From Actinocatenispora rupis (lineage in GTDB: Bacteria > Actinomycetota > Actinomycetes > Mycobacteriales > Micromonosporaceae), in assembly GCF_016861975.1 (NCBI RefSeq), contig NZ_BOMB01000031.1, positions 62,001 to 126,000 on the forward strand: a stretch of 64,000 bases of DNA, in the 5' to 3' direction. Positions 25,584 through 34,346 of this stretch are shown one piece after another. Within the stretch, counting starts at the first letter, position 1. Each line of letters begins with the position of its first letter. The notes under the pieces are model-generated. The model was not told the origin of the DNA. It saw only the letters and a list, made by a program, of their open reading frames with translations, and did no database searches. The translations under genes and the position numbers were made by a program.

Positions 25584-26312
25584 TCAGTACCGGACGGGGC
25601 CGGTGACGTGGTGCGCGCTGCCTCCCACGCTGCCGCCCGGCGTCATGCTGAAGGCGCCGTTGGACAGCGGACCCGGCACGTACCCACCGCTGTCGATACC
25701 CTGCGGGGAGTACGCGTCGAACACCTGACCGTTGACGGTGATGCCGGAGAAGTCCAGCCGCGCGAACGACGGGTAGCTGCCGGTGGGCGACTCGATGACC
25801 GCCTCGGCGCTGACGTTCGTCCCGTCGATCGACTGGACGGTGTGCTCGCTCCAGCCGGCCGTCTGGTCGGTGAGTGTGATGTCGTAGCTGCCGCCGCCCT
25901 GGGCGACGACCTTCCCGGTGATCACGTCACCGGCCTGCACCGGATCGTTCCAGTACACCGGGGCCGCGGGGTAGATCTCGTACCAGGCGCGGTACTCCGG
26001 CGTGCCGTTCTCGCAGTTGGTCTCGACGCCGGTCTGCTCGACGGTCTGCGAACCGTAGCCGTCGATGCCGACCCACGGCGCGTACAGGTCGTTGGTGGAC
26101 GTGCAGCTCGCGTCGGGTTCGGTCCAGGAGCCCTGGATGGACTGGAACCCGCTGCCGGTGGCGACGTACCCGCCCCACACGTTGTCGGTCAGCGTCGGGG
26201 TGGCCGGCCCGTACCCGGCGGCCGGTGCGGCACCGGCGGTCAGCAGGGCGGCCAGCGCGACCAGTACGGCGAGCACACCGCCGACGGACCGCCGGACAAT
26301 ACGATCGGGCAT
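25584..26312 (-). CDS. Secreted G1-family glutamic endopeptidase (eqolisin-like)
   Basis: A 242-residue exported protein. The signal peptide spans about residues 1-31 (RRSVGG hydrophobic core, then AGAAPAAGYG). The mature domain has the eqolisin pattern: DNVWGGYVATGSGFQSIQG, APWVGIDGYGSQTVEQTG (catalytic Gln region), AWYEIYPAAPVYWNDPVQAGD and SAEAVIESPTGSYPSFARLDF (catalytic Glu region). G1 peptidases act at acidic pH and are best known from fungi but occur in bacteria. GGAGGG lies 4 nt before the ATG. It is divergent from a helix-turn-helix regulator across 166 bp. Confidence 0.9.
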   Translation of the reverse strand: MPDRIVRRSVGGVLAVLVALAALLTAGAAPAAGYGPATPTLTDNVWGGYVATGSGFQSIQGSWTEPDASCTSTNDLYAPWVGIDGYGSQTVEQTGVETNCENGTPEYRAWYEIYPAAPVYWNDPVQAGDVITGKVVAQGGGSYDITLTDQTAGWSEHTVQSIDGTNVSAEAVIESPTGSYPSFARLDFSGITVNGQVFDAYSPQGIDSGGYVPGPLSNGAFSMTPGGSVGGSAHHVTGPVRY

Positions 26313-26478
26313 CGATCCCTCCTCACACACGTTGCAATGTCGGACAAACAACGACATGCTGCGCAACACCAGCATCGTGAACCGTGCGCGTACCCCCGCG
26401 GAAGGGCGGGCGTCGGCGGAAACCTGCCGACGGCGGCAACCCGCCCGCGCGCGCGACCGACGGGAGGACGTACCGGAG

Positions 26479-27414
26479 ATGTTCGAGGCACTGGGGCTGT
26501 CCGCCGCGGCGGAGGCGCTGTACCTGGAGCTGCTGGACCGTCCCGGCACCGCGCCGGGCGCGCTCGTCACCACCGGCCGGGACGCCGACCACGTCACCGC
26601 CGCGGTCACCGAACTGCGGGAGGCGGGGCTGCTGCTGCCCGACGCGCGCTGTACCGCGGTCGCCCCGGACCTCGCCGTCGAGCTGCTCGCCCGCCGCCAG
26701 GAGGAGCACGTACGGCAGGCGCGCGCCGCGGTCGAGCCGATGCTCACCCGGTACCGGCAGGCCGCCGGCTCGGCCGACCCGGTCGAGGTCGTCACCGGTA
26801 CCGAGCAGGTCGCGCTGCGCTACGAGCAGCTCGTCCGGTGCGCGCGCCGGGAGATCCTCGGCTTCGACAAGCCACCGTACGTGCGGCCGGTGCGGGACCT
26901 GGCGATGGAGCTGGCGACGCTCGGCCAACGGGTCCGCTTCCGCGCCGTGTACGCCCGCGCCGCGCTCACCGGCCCCGGCCGACTGTCCGATGTGGACACT
27001 CTGAAGAACGCCGGCGAGCAGGCCCGCATCATGCCGGACCTGCCGTTCAAGCTGATCATCGTGGACCGCCGGTGGGCGATGGTGCCGATCAGCGAGGGCA
27101 CCGAGGCGGAACGCGCGATGGTACTGCGGCCCTGCTCGCTGTTCGACGCGCTCCTCGCCACCTTCGACGCGTACTGGGAGCGCGCGGTGCCGTTCGGCGA
27201 CACCCGGTCCCGCGGCGCCGGCGGCGACCTGTCCGACCCGGACCGGCAACTGCTCGCCCTGCTCGCGACCGGCCTCACCGACGAGCGCATCGCCGCGCAC
27301 CTGGGGCTCGGCCTGCGTACCGTGCAGCGCCGGGTCCGCGGCCTGATGGACCGGCTCGGCGCGGGAAACCGCTTCCAGGCGGGGCTCCAGGCCGCCCGCG
27401 GCGGTCTCCTCTGA
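26479..27414 (+). CDS. TrmB-like/LuxR-type transcriptional regulator
   Basis: A 311-residue regulator. The N-terminus (MFEALGLSAAAEALYLELLD ... VTELREAGLLL) resembles a TrmB-type winged helix. The middle, about 100-230, resembles the phospholipase D-like sensor region seen in this group (GFDKPPYVRPV, FKLIIVDRRWAMVPIS). A LuxR-type helix-turn-helix ends the protein (LLALLATGLTDERIAAHLGLGLRTVQRRVRGLMDRLGAGNRFQAGLQAARGG). GGGAGG lies upstream of the ATG at 26479. It is divergent from the glutamic peptidase and is a candidate regulator of it. Confidence 0.85.
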   Translation: MFEALGLSAAAEALYLELLDRPGTAPGALVTTGRDADHVTAAVTELREAGLLLPDARCTAVAPDLAVELLARRQEEHVRQARAAVEPMLTRYRQAAGSADPVEVVTGTEQVALRYEQLVRCARREILGFDKPPYVRPVRDLAMELATLGQRVRFRAVYARAALTGPGRLSDVDTLKNAGEQARIMPDLPFKLIIVDRRWAMVPISEGTEAERAMVLRPCSLFDALLATFDAYWERAVPFGDTRSRGAGGDLSDPDRQLLALLATGLTDERIAAHLGLGLRTVQRRVRGLMDRLGAGNRFQAGLQAARGGLL

Positions 27415-27460
27415 GCCGCGCGACGTGCCCCGTGGCGGGGGCCGGGCGACACCCGGTCGG

Positions 27461-28057
27461 CTACCTGGCGGAGGCCGGGCGGCGCAGGCCGGCCAGCCAG
27501 GCGATGAGCAGTCCGAGCGCCACGATCAGGACCGCGACGCCGACGCTCATCCCGGCGACCTTCGCGTACCCGCCGTCGGTGCGCGGGTCGAGGAACGGGT
27601 ACGGGTACCAGTCCGCGAACGGCCCGCGGACCAGCGTGTACGCCAGGTACGCCAGCGGGAAGACGAGCCACCACCCCACCTGCCGGTACGCCACGCGCGC
27701 CGGTTCGGCCAGCCAGTCCGCCACCGCGACGACCGGCAGTACGAGGTGGAGGACGTAGTTGGACCACGCCGGGGTGTCGACGTCCGCGCCGTACAGCAGG
27801 GTCCAGTAGACGACGCCGGTGGTGGCGAGGTAGAGGGCGGCGGCGCCGCGGAACAGGCCGAACCGGGCGGACGGCGGGTCGCCGCGCAGCCCGCGTACGG
27901 CGGCCGTGGCGAGCGCGACGACGCCGAGCACGTTGCTCAGCACGGTGAAGTAGTTGAACACGACGGGGCCCGCGCGAAGCGCCACGTACACCACGGCGGA
28001 CAGGCCGAGGGCCGCGGCCGCGAGACGTCCGATCGCCAGTACGGTCACCCGGTGCAT
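27461..28057 (-). CDS. Pr6Pr-family membrane protein
   Basis: A 198-residue protein with six predicted membrane helices. VFNYFTVLSNVLGVVALATAAV, YLATTGVVYWTLLYG, NYVLHLVLPVVAVADWLAEP and FPLAYLAYTLVRGPFADWYPYPFLDP match the Pr6Pr/FAR-17a-like family in actinobacteria. Function is unknown; a lipid- or steroid-related role is guessed for relatives. It lies 44 bp downstream of the GGDEF-EAL gene on the same strand. Confidence 0.7.
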   Translation of the reverse strand: MHRVTVLAIGRLAAAALGLSAVVYVALRAGPVVFNYFTVLSNVLGVVALATAAVRGLRGDPPSARFGLFRGAAALYLATTGVVYWTLLYGADVDTPAWSNYVLHLVLPVVAVADWLAEPARVAYRQVGWWLVFPLAYLAYTLVRGPFADWYPYPFLDPRTDGGYAKVAGMSVGVAVLIVALGLLIAWLAGLRRPASAR

Positions 28058-28101
28058 GTCGTCAGCGTACGAGAGGTGACCGTGGCCGCCGGGCGTTCGG
28101 C

Positions 28102-30792
28102 TCAGATGTCCACTGTGGACTGATCCGGCGGCACCCCGTCGGCGTACAGGTCGAAGAACGCCTCGGCGTGCTCGGCGGGCACCGGCCGGCTGAACAGGTA
28201 CCCCTGCGCGGCGTCGCAGCCGGCCGCGACCAGCGCCGCCAGCTGCTCCTCGGTCTCGACGCCCTCGGCGACCACGGTCATGCCGAGCCGCTCCCCCAGC
28301 CGTACCACCACGTCGGCGAGCGGCGCGACGGGACCGCCGTGCGCGGTCGGCTCGGCCACCAGCGCCCGGTCCGCCTTCAGGATGTCCACCGGCAGCCGCC
28401 GCAGGTACGTCAGGCTCGTGTGGCCGGTGCCGAAGTCGTCCAGCGCGGTGCGTACGCCGAGGGCGCGCAGGCCGGCCAGCGCCGTCACCGACTTCTGCAC
28501 GTCGGCGACCACGTCCTCCTCGCCGACCTCCACGATCAACGTGTCCGCCGGTACGTCGTGCGCGTCGAGTACGGCGGCCACCTCCGCGACGAAGTCCGGC
28601 TGGCAGAGCTGCGCGGCCGACACGTTCACCGCGACGCGGACGTCGCGGCCCTCCGCCCGCCACGCCGCCAGCCGCCGGCACGCCTGGTGCAGCGCCCACC
28701 CGCCGACCGCGGCGATCAGCCCCGCCTCCTCCGCGATCGGCACGAACTCGTCCGGCAGGACCGTGCCGAGCTGCGGGTGCCGCCACCGGATCAGCGCCTC
28801 CGCCGCCACCGCCCGCCGGTCCGGCACCGACACGATCGGCTGGTACAGCAGGTCCAGCTCGCCGCGGCGGTCCGCGCCCGGCAGTTCCGCGGCCAGCAGC
28901 GACCGGCGCAGCAACTGGAACTCCAGCTTCTCGTCGTACCGCTCGATGCGGTTGCTGCCCTGCGCCTTCGCCCGCCGCATCGCCAGGTCGGCGCCGGCCA
29001 GCAGCTCGTCCGGCGTCGCCGCCGGCGCGTACTCGGCCACCCCGACGCTCGCCGCCAGGAACGTCCGCCCCCCGTCCAGCAGGTACGGCTCGGCCAGCGC
29101 GGTGAGCAGTCGGCCGGCGGTGGCGCGGGCGGACGCCGCCGACTCGGCCGTGAGTACCGCGAACTCGTCGCCGCCGAGGCGGGCGACCAGATGGTCCGGC
29201 GCCAGGCTGTCCCGCAGCCGGCGCGCGACCTCGACCAGGACGGCGTCGCCGACCTCGTGCCCGCGGGCGTCGTTGACCGCCTTCAACCCGTCCAGGTCCA
29301 GCACCAGGACGCTGCCGCGCCACGGATCCGGGCCGGGTCGTTCCCGCAGCTCGGCCAGCGAACGCAGCAGGGCGCGCCGGTTCGGCAGCCCGGTCAACGG
29401 ATCGGTGAACGTCATCCGGTCCAGCGTGCGCTCCATCTCGCGCCGCTCCCCCACGTCGCGCAGGTGGACGACGAGGCCGCCGACGGCCGGCTCGGCACGG
29501 TGGTCGGCCGCGGTCGACTCGGTGTGCCGCCAGTTGCCGAAGCCGTCCCGGATCCGCGCCGCGACGAGTACCGGCTCGTCGGGTGGGTCGACGAGCAGCC
29601 CGCGCAGCGCCTCCGCCAGCGTCGGCGCGTCCTCCGGATGGAACAGCGCCGGAAACCCACGCCCCAGTACGTCCGCGTCGGACAGGCCCAGCCGACGCGC
29701 CGCCGCCGGCGACTGCCACCGCACCACCAGGCTCTCGTCCAGCAGCATCGTCACGTCCGTCGAACCGGACACGATCGACCGGAACCGCGCCTCCTGGCTC
29801 GCCAGCTCCGTCGCGTACCGCCGGACGTCGAGGACGGCGAACGACTCCCGCGCCGCCACCGTCAACACCACCAGCACACCCAGGGCCGCCGAGTACGTGC
29901 CGAAGCTGCCGACGGTGGCCAGGTGGTACACGGTGCCGACGATCGCCAGCGCCACCGGTACCGACAGCAGCGGCATCCCCGCGAACGTGCCGGCCTCCTG
30001 CGCCGGGTGCGGCGGATCCGTGCGTACGCCGCTGCGCGCCGCGCCCAGCCACACCAGTACGGGGCCGAGAACCATCCCGCCGACCGCCGCGAACAGCACC
30101 GGCGGCGCCGCCCGGACCAGCAGCAGTACCACCAGCAGCGCGTGCCCGACGAGCGCCAGCACCACGCCCGCGCCGCACAGCAACGCCGACCGCCGGTACC
30201 GGTACGCCCGGACGGTCACCAGCATCGCCGAGGTCGCCGACGCCGACGCGACCAGCCACACCACCACGGCGAGCATCGCCCGCGGCCCCGCCGGCCCCGG
30301 CCCCGACCCCGCCAGCGGCACGATCACCAGCAGCCAGGCGGCGAAGAAGAGGCTGACCCCGATCCCCAACCCGTCGAGTACGCGGCGCATCCGGGCGCGC
30401 CAGTCCGCCGCCGTTCCGGGCAGCAGCAACAGACCCGCGAGGTACAGCACGGCGGCGACGACGAACGCCGCAGCCAGCACCCGCATCCGCCAGCCGTGCG
30501 GTGCCGCCGGCGCGGCGAGCAGGCCGACCGCCCCGCACAACGCGCCCATGCCGAGCATCCCGGCGCCGCGACACGGCCCGTGCGGCAGCACCAACGCCAG
30601 CCGTACGAGCAGGACCGTGGACAGCAGCGAACCGGTGACGCCGGCGGCAACGAGCCCGTACCGCACGGGGATGGCGCCGGCCAGCGACGTCGCCGCCGAC
30701 CAGACCAGTACGACCGGGGCCACGGCGACGAACACCCAGGCCACGGTGGGCCAGGCGGAGTGCCGGAGTACCCGCGGGACGGCCGTGCTCAT
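28102..30792 (-). CDS. Membrane GGDEF-EAL protein with PAS domain
   Basis: An 896-residue cyclic di-GMP turnover protein. About nine hydrophobic helices fill residues 1-310. A PAS-like domain follows (FRSIVSGSTDVTMLLDESLVVRWQSPAA), then GGDEF (TDPLTGLPNRRALL, RLGGDEFAVL) and EAL (AEALIRWRHP, VNVSAAQL, LDDFGTGHTSLTYLRRLPVD, AEGVETEEQ). The intact GGDEF motif predicts diguanylate cyclase activity. No RxxD inhibitory site precedes it. In EAL, the usual E-(I/L)-T-E-S is EVGEED and K-I-D is KAD, so phosphodiesterase function is uncertain. ATG 30792 is preferred over 30801, which would crowd the GGGGAGG. Confidence 0.93.
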   Translation of the reverse strand: MSTAVPRVLRHSAWPTVAWVFVAVAPVVLVWSAATSLAGAIPVRYGLVAAGVTGSLLSTVLLVRLALVLPHGPCRGAGMLGMGALCGAVGLLAAPAAPHGWRMRVLAAAFVVAAVLYLAGLLLLPGTAADWRARMRRVLDGLGIGVSLFFAAWLLVIVPLAGSGPGPAGPRAMLAVVVWLVASASATSAMLVTVRAYRYRRSALLCGAGVVLALVGHALLVVLLLVRAAPPVLFAAVGGMVLGPVLVWLGAARSGVRTDPPHPAQEAGTFAGMPLLSVPVALAIVGTVYHLATVGSFGTYSAALGVLVVLTVAARESFAVLDVRRYATELASQEARFRSIVSGSTDVTMLLDESLVVRWQSPAAARRLGLSDADVLGRGFPALFHPEDAPTLAEALRGLLVDPPDEPVLVAARIRDGFGNWRHTESTAADHRAEPAVGGLVVHLRDVGERREMERTLDRMTFTDPLTGLPNRRALLRSLAELRERPGPDPWRGSVLVLDLDGLKAVNDARGHEVGDAVLVEVARRLRDSLAPDHLVARLGGDEFAVLTAESAASARATAGRLLTALAEPYLLDGGRTFLAASVGVAEYAPAATPDELLAGADLAMRRAKAQGSNRIERYDEKLEFQLLRRSLLAAELPGADRRGELDLLYQPIVSVPDRRAVAAEALIRWRHPQLGTVLPDEFVPIAEEAGLIAAVGGWALHQACRRLAAWRAEGRDVRVAVNVSAAQLCQPDFVAEVAAVLDAHDVPADTLIVEVGEEDVVADVQKSVTALAGLRALGVRTALDDFGTGHTSLTYLRRLPVDILKADRALVAEPTAHGGPVAPLADVVVRLGERLGMTVVAEGVETEEQLAALVAAGCDAAQGYLFSRPVPAEHAEAFFDLYADGVPPDQSTVDI

Positions 30793-30949
30793 CGCCGTCA
30801 TCACCTCCCCGCCAGGCCGGGCCCGTCCGCCCCACCTGCCGTCCGGCGACCCGGGACCGGGCGCGCACTTCACCGACACAGGTGACAACGACCGGCGTCG
30901 GAGGTGGTTCCGGTCACGTCGCACCGAACGGTTGCCAGACGTGCGGTCG

Positions 30950-30959
30950 CGATATATCG
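30950..30959. promoter_or_regulatory. PadR-type operator palindrome CGATATATCG
   Basis: TCG-CGATATATCG-TCGA is an A/T-rich palindrome 42 bp upstream of the PadR gene start. GATATATC-like palindromes are typical PadR sites in actinobacteria, and an autoregulatory role is likely. It probably overlaps the promoter. Confidence 0.6.
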
Positions 30960-31000
30960 TCGACCCATCGCGATCAGTTCCGACCCGTCGAGGAGGCATC

Positions 31001-32134
31001 ATGTTCGGTCCACACCGCGGCCCGTTCGGCGACGCGGCGCAGGGGTTCCCCGCCGCCCCGTCCGCCCACACCGGCACGCCGCACCCGCGCCCACCGCACC
31101 CGCCGGGCCCACCCGACCAGCCCTTCCCCGCCGTACCACCGGGTCCGCCCGGGCACGGGGCACCACCGGCGCCGCCCAGCCCACACGGGCACGCGGCACC
31201 GCCGACCCCGCCCGGCCCGCACGGTCATCCCGGCCCGCACGGTCATCCCGGCCCGCACGGGAACGACGGGCCGATGGCGCCACACGGTCCGCACGGGCAC
31301 GAGGTACCGCCGATGCCGCACGGGCCGCACGGGCATGACGGTTCGCACGGGCCGCACGGGCATGGCGGTCCGCACGGGCTGCCGGGACTGCCTGGACACC
31401 CTGCGCCGCCGGCGCCGCCCGGTGTGCCCGGGCACGGTCACCCGCATCCCGACCACCACGGGCCGCACGGGTACGGGTTCCCCGGTGGTACGGACGAGGA
31501 GGTCGACTGGCCGGACGACGTGGACGGTGCCGCCGACTGGCGGGGCGCCGACGCCGGTCCTGGCGGGCCGCCGATGCCGCCGGGGCCTCCGCCGTTCGGT
31601 GGGCCGCCGCACCACCCGCCGTTCCCACCGGTGGTGCCACCGTTCGGCGGTCCGGGCGGGCTGCGCCGTGGCCCCCGCGTACGCCGGGGTGACGTGCGCG
31701 CGGCCGTCCTCGCCCTGCTCGCCGAGCAGCCGCGCAACGGGTACCAGCTGATCCAGGAGATCGCCCGGCGCAGCGGCGGCGTGTGGCGGCCCAGCCCCGG
31801 CTCGGTCTACCCGGCGCTGTCCCAACTGGAGGACGAGGACCTGGTCCGCGACCGCGGTACCGGCAACCGGCGCGACTTCGAGCTGACCGACGCCGGCCGG
31901 CAGTACGTGGACGACCACCCCGAGGAACTCGCCGCACCGTGGGCGAACGCGGCGGAGACGGTGTCCGACGAGCCGACCGACCTGTGGCGTTCGCTGTCGG
32001 CGGTGCACGCCGCCGCCGTCCAGGTCGCCCAGGCCGGTACGTCCGCGCAGACCACCGCGGCGCGGCGGGTGCTGGACACCGCCCGGCGCGACATCTACCG
32101 CATCCTCGCCGACGACCCGACCGACGAGGACTGA
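31001..32134 (+). CDS. PadR-family regulator with long His/Pro/Gly-rich N-terminal region
   Basis: A 377-residue protein. The PadR winged helix is at about 228-300 ([33 protein letters not shown], then [23 protein letters not shown]), with a short helical C-terminal dimerisation part. The first 225 residues consist of Pro, Gly and His with many PHGH repeats ([36 protein letters not shown]), over 30 His in all. Such tracts can bind Ni, Zn, Co or Cu. AGGAGG lies 5 nt before the ATG. No transporter or metal enzyme lies next to it, so its targets are unknown besides its own promoter. Confidence 0.93.
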   Translation: MFGPHRGPFGDAAQGFPAAPSAHTGTPHPRPPHPPGPPDQPFPAVPPGPPGHGAPPAPPSPHGHAAPPTPPGPHGHPGPHGHPGPHGNDGPMAPHGPHGHEVPPMPHGPHGHDGSHGPHGHGGPHGLPGLPGHPAPPAPPGVPGHGHPHPDHHGPHGYGFPGGTDEEVDWPDDVDGAADWRGADAGPGGPPMPPGPPPFGGPPHHPPFPPVVPPFGGPGGLRRGPRVRRGDVRAAVLALLAEQPRNGYQLIQEIARRSGGVWRPSPGSVYPALSQLEDEDLVRDRGTGNRRDFELTDAGRQYVDDHPEELAAPWANAAETVSDEPTDLWRSLSAVHAAAVQVAQAGTSAQTTAARRVLDTARRDIYRILADDPTDED

Positions 32135-32524
32135 CCGGCGGGCGGCCGGGGGCGCCGCTCCGCACCGGACGCCCGGACCCTGGCGCACGCCGCGCCGGGA
32201 GTCCGGGCGTTCCGGTACCCGCTGGTGGCCGGGCCACCCGGAACTGGCGCACGCCGCGCCGCGTCCGGCGTTCCGGTACCGGCGACCGGGTGGTGGTGGC
32301 TTCGGCCTCATGAACCTGGTGCCCCGCGCCCCGGCGTACCGGTACCGCGGCCGGGTGGTGGCCGGGCCGCGTGGCGCGCGCCGCGCCGAGGTCCGACCGT
32401 CCGAGGCGGGGTTCCGCTGGTGGCGCGGCCACGTGGCGCACCCGCGCTGGCGTACCGATGCGGCTGGGTGGAACGGGGGCGGCCCAGCGGGCGCGGGGCG
32501 GGGCGTGGATGGGAGCATGGAGGC
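32135..32524. repeat. Intergenic region with imperfect direct repeats
   Basis: CTGGCGCACGCCGCGCCG occurs at 32180-32197 and 32244-32261, each followed by a variant of TCCGGCGTTCCGGTACC and CGGGTGGTGGCCGG. A third diverged copy runs near 32320-32375. The unit is about 64-80 bp. Open frames through it lack ribosome binding sites and known domains; no gene was called. Confidence 0.55.
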
Positions 32525-32986
32525 GTGGCACGACAGGTGACGGCACGCTTCCGGTACAACGCGGCTCTCGCGATCGCGGCCGTCGTGGCGTTCTGCGGCG
32601 CGATCCCGCTTGCGACGAGCCGGTGGTATCTGGCGTTCGTCCTGCTCGTCCCGCTCGCGGTGTTCGTCTGGGCCTGGCGCGCCGGTGCGGACGTACGGGA
32701 CGGGCAGCTGGTGGTGCGCTATCCGTTCCGTTCGCGGCGCATCGACCCGAAGTCGGTCCGCGGCTTCACCGTCACGCACCGGCGGGTGTCGGTCGTCCTG
32801 GCCGACGACAGCACGCACTGGTTGCCGGCCGTGTCGGGGGGCCGCCTGCCGTACCTGACGGACGCGCTCGGCCTGCACGTACCCGGGGTGAGTGGGCCCA
32901 CGGAAGACGGGGCGCCCGCGGCCACCGGGGACGCGGAGCGGGCGGCGGACGAGGCGTTGGCGGACGAACAGCACCAGAAGCGGTAG
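32525..32986 (+). CDS. PH-domain membrane protein (actinobacterial bPH2-like)
   Basis: A 153-residue protein with two adjacent membrane helices at about 12-50 (NAALAIAAVVAFCGAIPLA; WYLAFVLLVPLAVFVWAW). A small beta-rich domain follows (GADVRDGQLVVRYPFRSRRIDPKSVRGFTV...WLPAVSGGRLPYLTDAL), the pattern of bacterial PH domain proteins. The acidic, disordered tail of about 35 residues is variable. The GTG at 32525 has GGAGG only 1 nt away and GGGAG further up, so the GTG at 32537 is a possible start. Function is unknown. Confidence 0.75.
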   Translation: MARQVTARFRYNAALAIAAVVAFCGAIPLATSRWYLAFVLLVPLAVFVWAWRAGADVRDGQLVVRYPFRSRRIDPKSVRGFTVTHRRVSVVLADDSTHWLPAVSGGRLPYLTDALGLHVPGVSGPTEDGAPAATGDAERAADEALADEQHQKR

Positions 32987-33100
32987 AACCGCGCGGCGCG
33001 GCCGTCACGTACCGGACCGGCTCGTCGACGCACCGTCGGTGTACGGCGCCGGGCCGCGCCCCCGGCGTCATCCCGGGCGGCGCCCTCCTAGGCTGGTGTG

Positions 33101-34249
33101 GTGACGCCCGTAGCCCCCCGCCGCCGCGTACTCGCCGCCGCCACCACCGGTCTGCTCGCGCTGGTCGCCGCCGCGGGCTGCGCCTTCGGTCCGCCGGACG
33201 ACTCGCAGCAGGGCACGCCGCCCAAGCTGCCGAGCCCGTCCACGTCCCCGAGCAGCGACGACGGGGGCGCGACCGTCCAGGTCATCGCGAAGAAGCTGGC
33301 CGTGCCGTGGGGCATCGCGTTCCTGCCGGACGGGACGGCGCTGGTGACGCAGCGGGACAAGCGCACGATCGTGCGGCTGGGGGCGAACGGCGGCACGCCG
33401 AAGACGGTGCAGACCGTGTCGCAGGCGTCGGCCGGCGGCGAGGGCGGGCTGCTGGGCATCGCCGTGTCCCCGAAGTACGCGAAGGACAAGACGATCTTCG
33501 TGTACTACTCGACGAAGTCCGACAACCGGATCGCGAGCCTGACCCTGGGCGGTACGCCGAAGCCGATCGTCACGGGCATCCCGCACTCCAGCGTGCACAA
33601 CGGCGGCGCGCTGGCGTTCGGCCCGGACGGCTACCTGTACGCGGGCACCGGTGACGGCTCGTCGACACGCACCGCGCAGGACAAGTCGAGCCTGGGCGGC
33701 AAGATCCTGCGGATGACGACGGCGGGCAGGCCGGCGCCGGGCAACCCGTTCGGCGACTCGCTGGTCTACTCGTACGGGCACCGCAACGTGCAGGGGCTCG
33801 CCTGGGACACCGGCAAGCGGCTGTACGCGACGGAGTTCGGCCAGGACAGGTACGACGAGATCAACGTGATCAGGGCGGGCCGCAACTACGGCTGGCCGGA
33901 CGTCGAGGGCACCGGCAAGGACTCGCGGTACACGAACCCGTTGCTGACGTTGAAGCCGGCGGAGGCGTCCTGTTCCGGCATCGGGGTGTCCGGCCCGATC
34001 CTGGTCACCGCGTGCCTGCGCGGCCAGCGGATCTGGCTGGCGCAGCTCGACGGCAAGGGCGGCCTGCTCGGCGCGCCGCAGCACACCCTGGACAGCAAGT
34101 ACGGGCGGCTGCGGGCGGTCGCGGCGGCGCCGGACGGCACGCTCTGGGTGAGTACGTCGAACCGGGACGGCCGGGGCACCCCGATCGCCGACGACGACCG
34201 CATCCTGCGCCTGGTGATCTCGGGGGGCAACCGCGTCGACAAGAGTTGA
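33101..34249 (+). CDS. PQQ-dependent sugar dehydrogenase-family lipoprotein
   Basis: A 382-residue exported beta-propeller protein. The signal ends in a lipobox (ALVAAAGC, Cys at about 27), so it is probably anchored to the outer face of the membrane, followed by a Ser/Pro linker. The propeller has VPWGIAFLPDGTALVTQRD, GGEGGLLGIAVSPKY, IPHSSVHNGGALAFGPDGYLYAGTGDG, YSYGHRNVQGLAWD and EFGQDRYDEINVI. His in SVHNGG and RN in GHRNVQG match family residues that bind substrate and PQQ. The family oxidises aldoses such as glucose or sorbosone; actual substrate and PQQ use are not proven here. Confidence 0.88.
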   Translation: MTPVAPRRRVLAAATTGLLALVAAAGCAFGPPDDSQQGTPPKLPSPSTSPSSDDGGATVQVIAKKLAVPWGIAFLPDGTALVTQRDKRTIVRLGANGGTPKTVQTVSQASAGGEGGLLGIAVSPKYAKDKTIFVYYSTKSDNRIASLTLGGTPKPIVTGIPHSSVHNGGALAFGPDGYLYAGTGDGSSTRTAQDKSSLGGKILRMTTAGRPAPGNPFGDSLVYSYGHRNVQGLAWDTGKRLYATEFGQDRYDEINVIRAGRNYGWPDVEGTGKDSRYTNPLLTLKPAEASCSGIGVSGPILVTACLRGQRIWLAQLDGKGGLLGAPQHTLDSKYGRLRAVAAAPDGTLWVSTSNRDGRGTPIADDDRILRLVISGGNRVDKS

Positions 34250-34346
34250 CGCGGATCACGGCTCGGGAGCGTTGGCCTGCGGGTTGCGGCGTCCTCGGCG
34301 ATGATGGGTGCCGGCATGTCCCCGATCCAGTCACGGAGTGAGCAGC

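Noticed and set aside
31181-31400. PHGH-encoding DNA repeats as a CRISPR-like or minisatellite array
   Set aside because: The repeats are in frame within the PadR coding sequence with codon-level variation and no spacers, so they are protein repeats.
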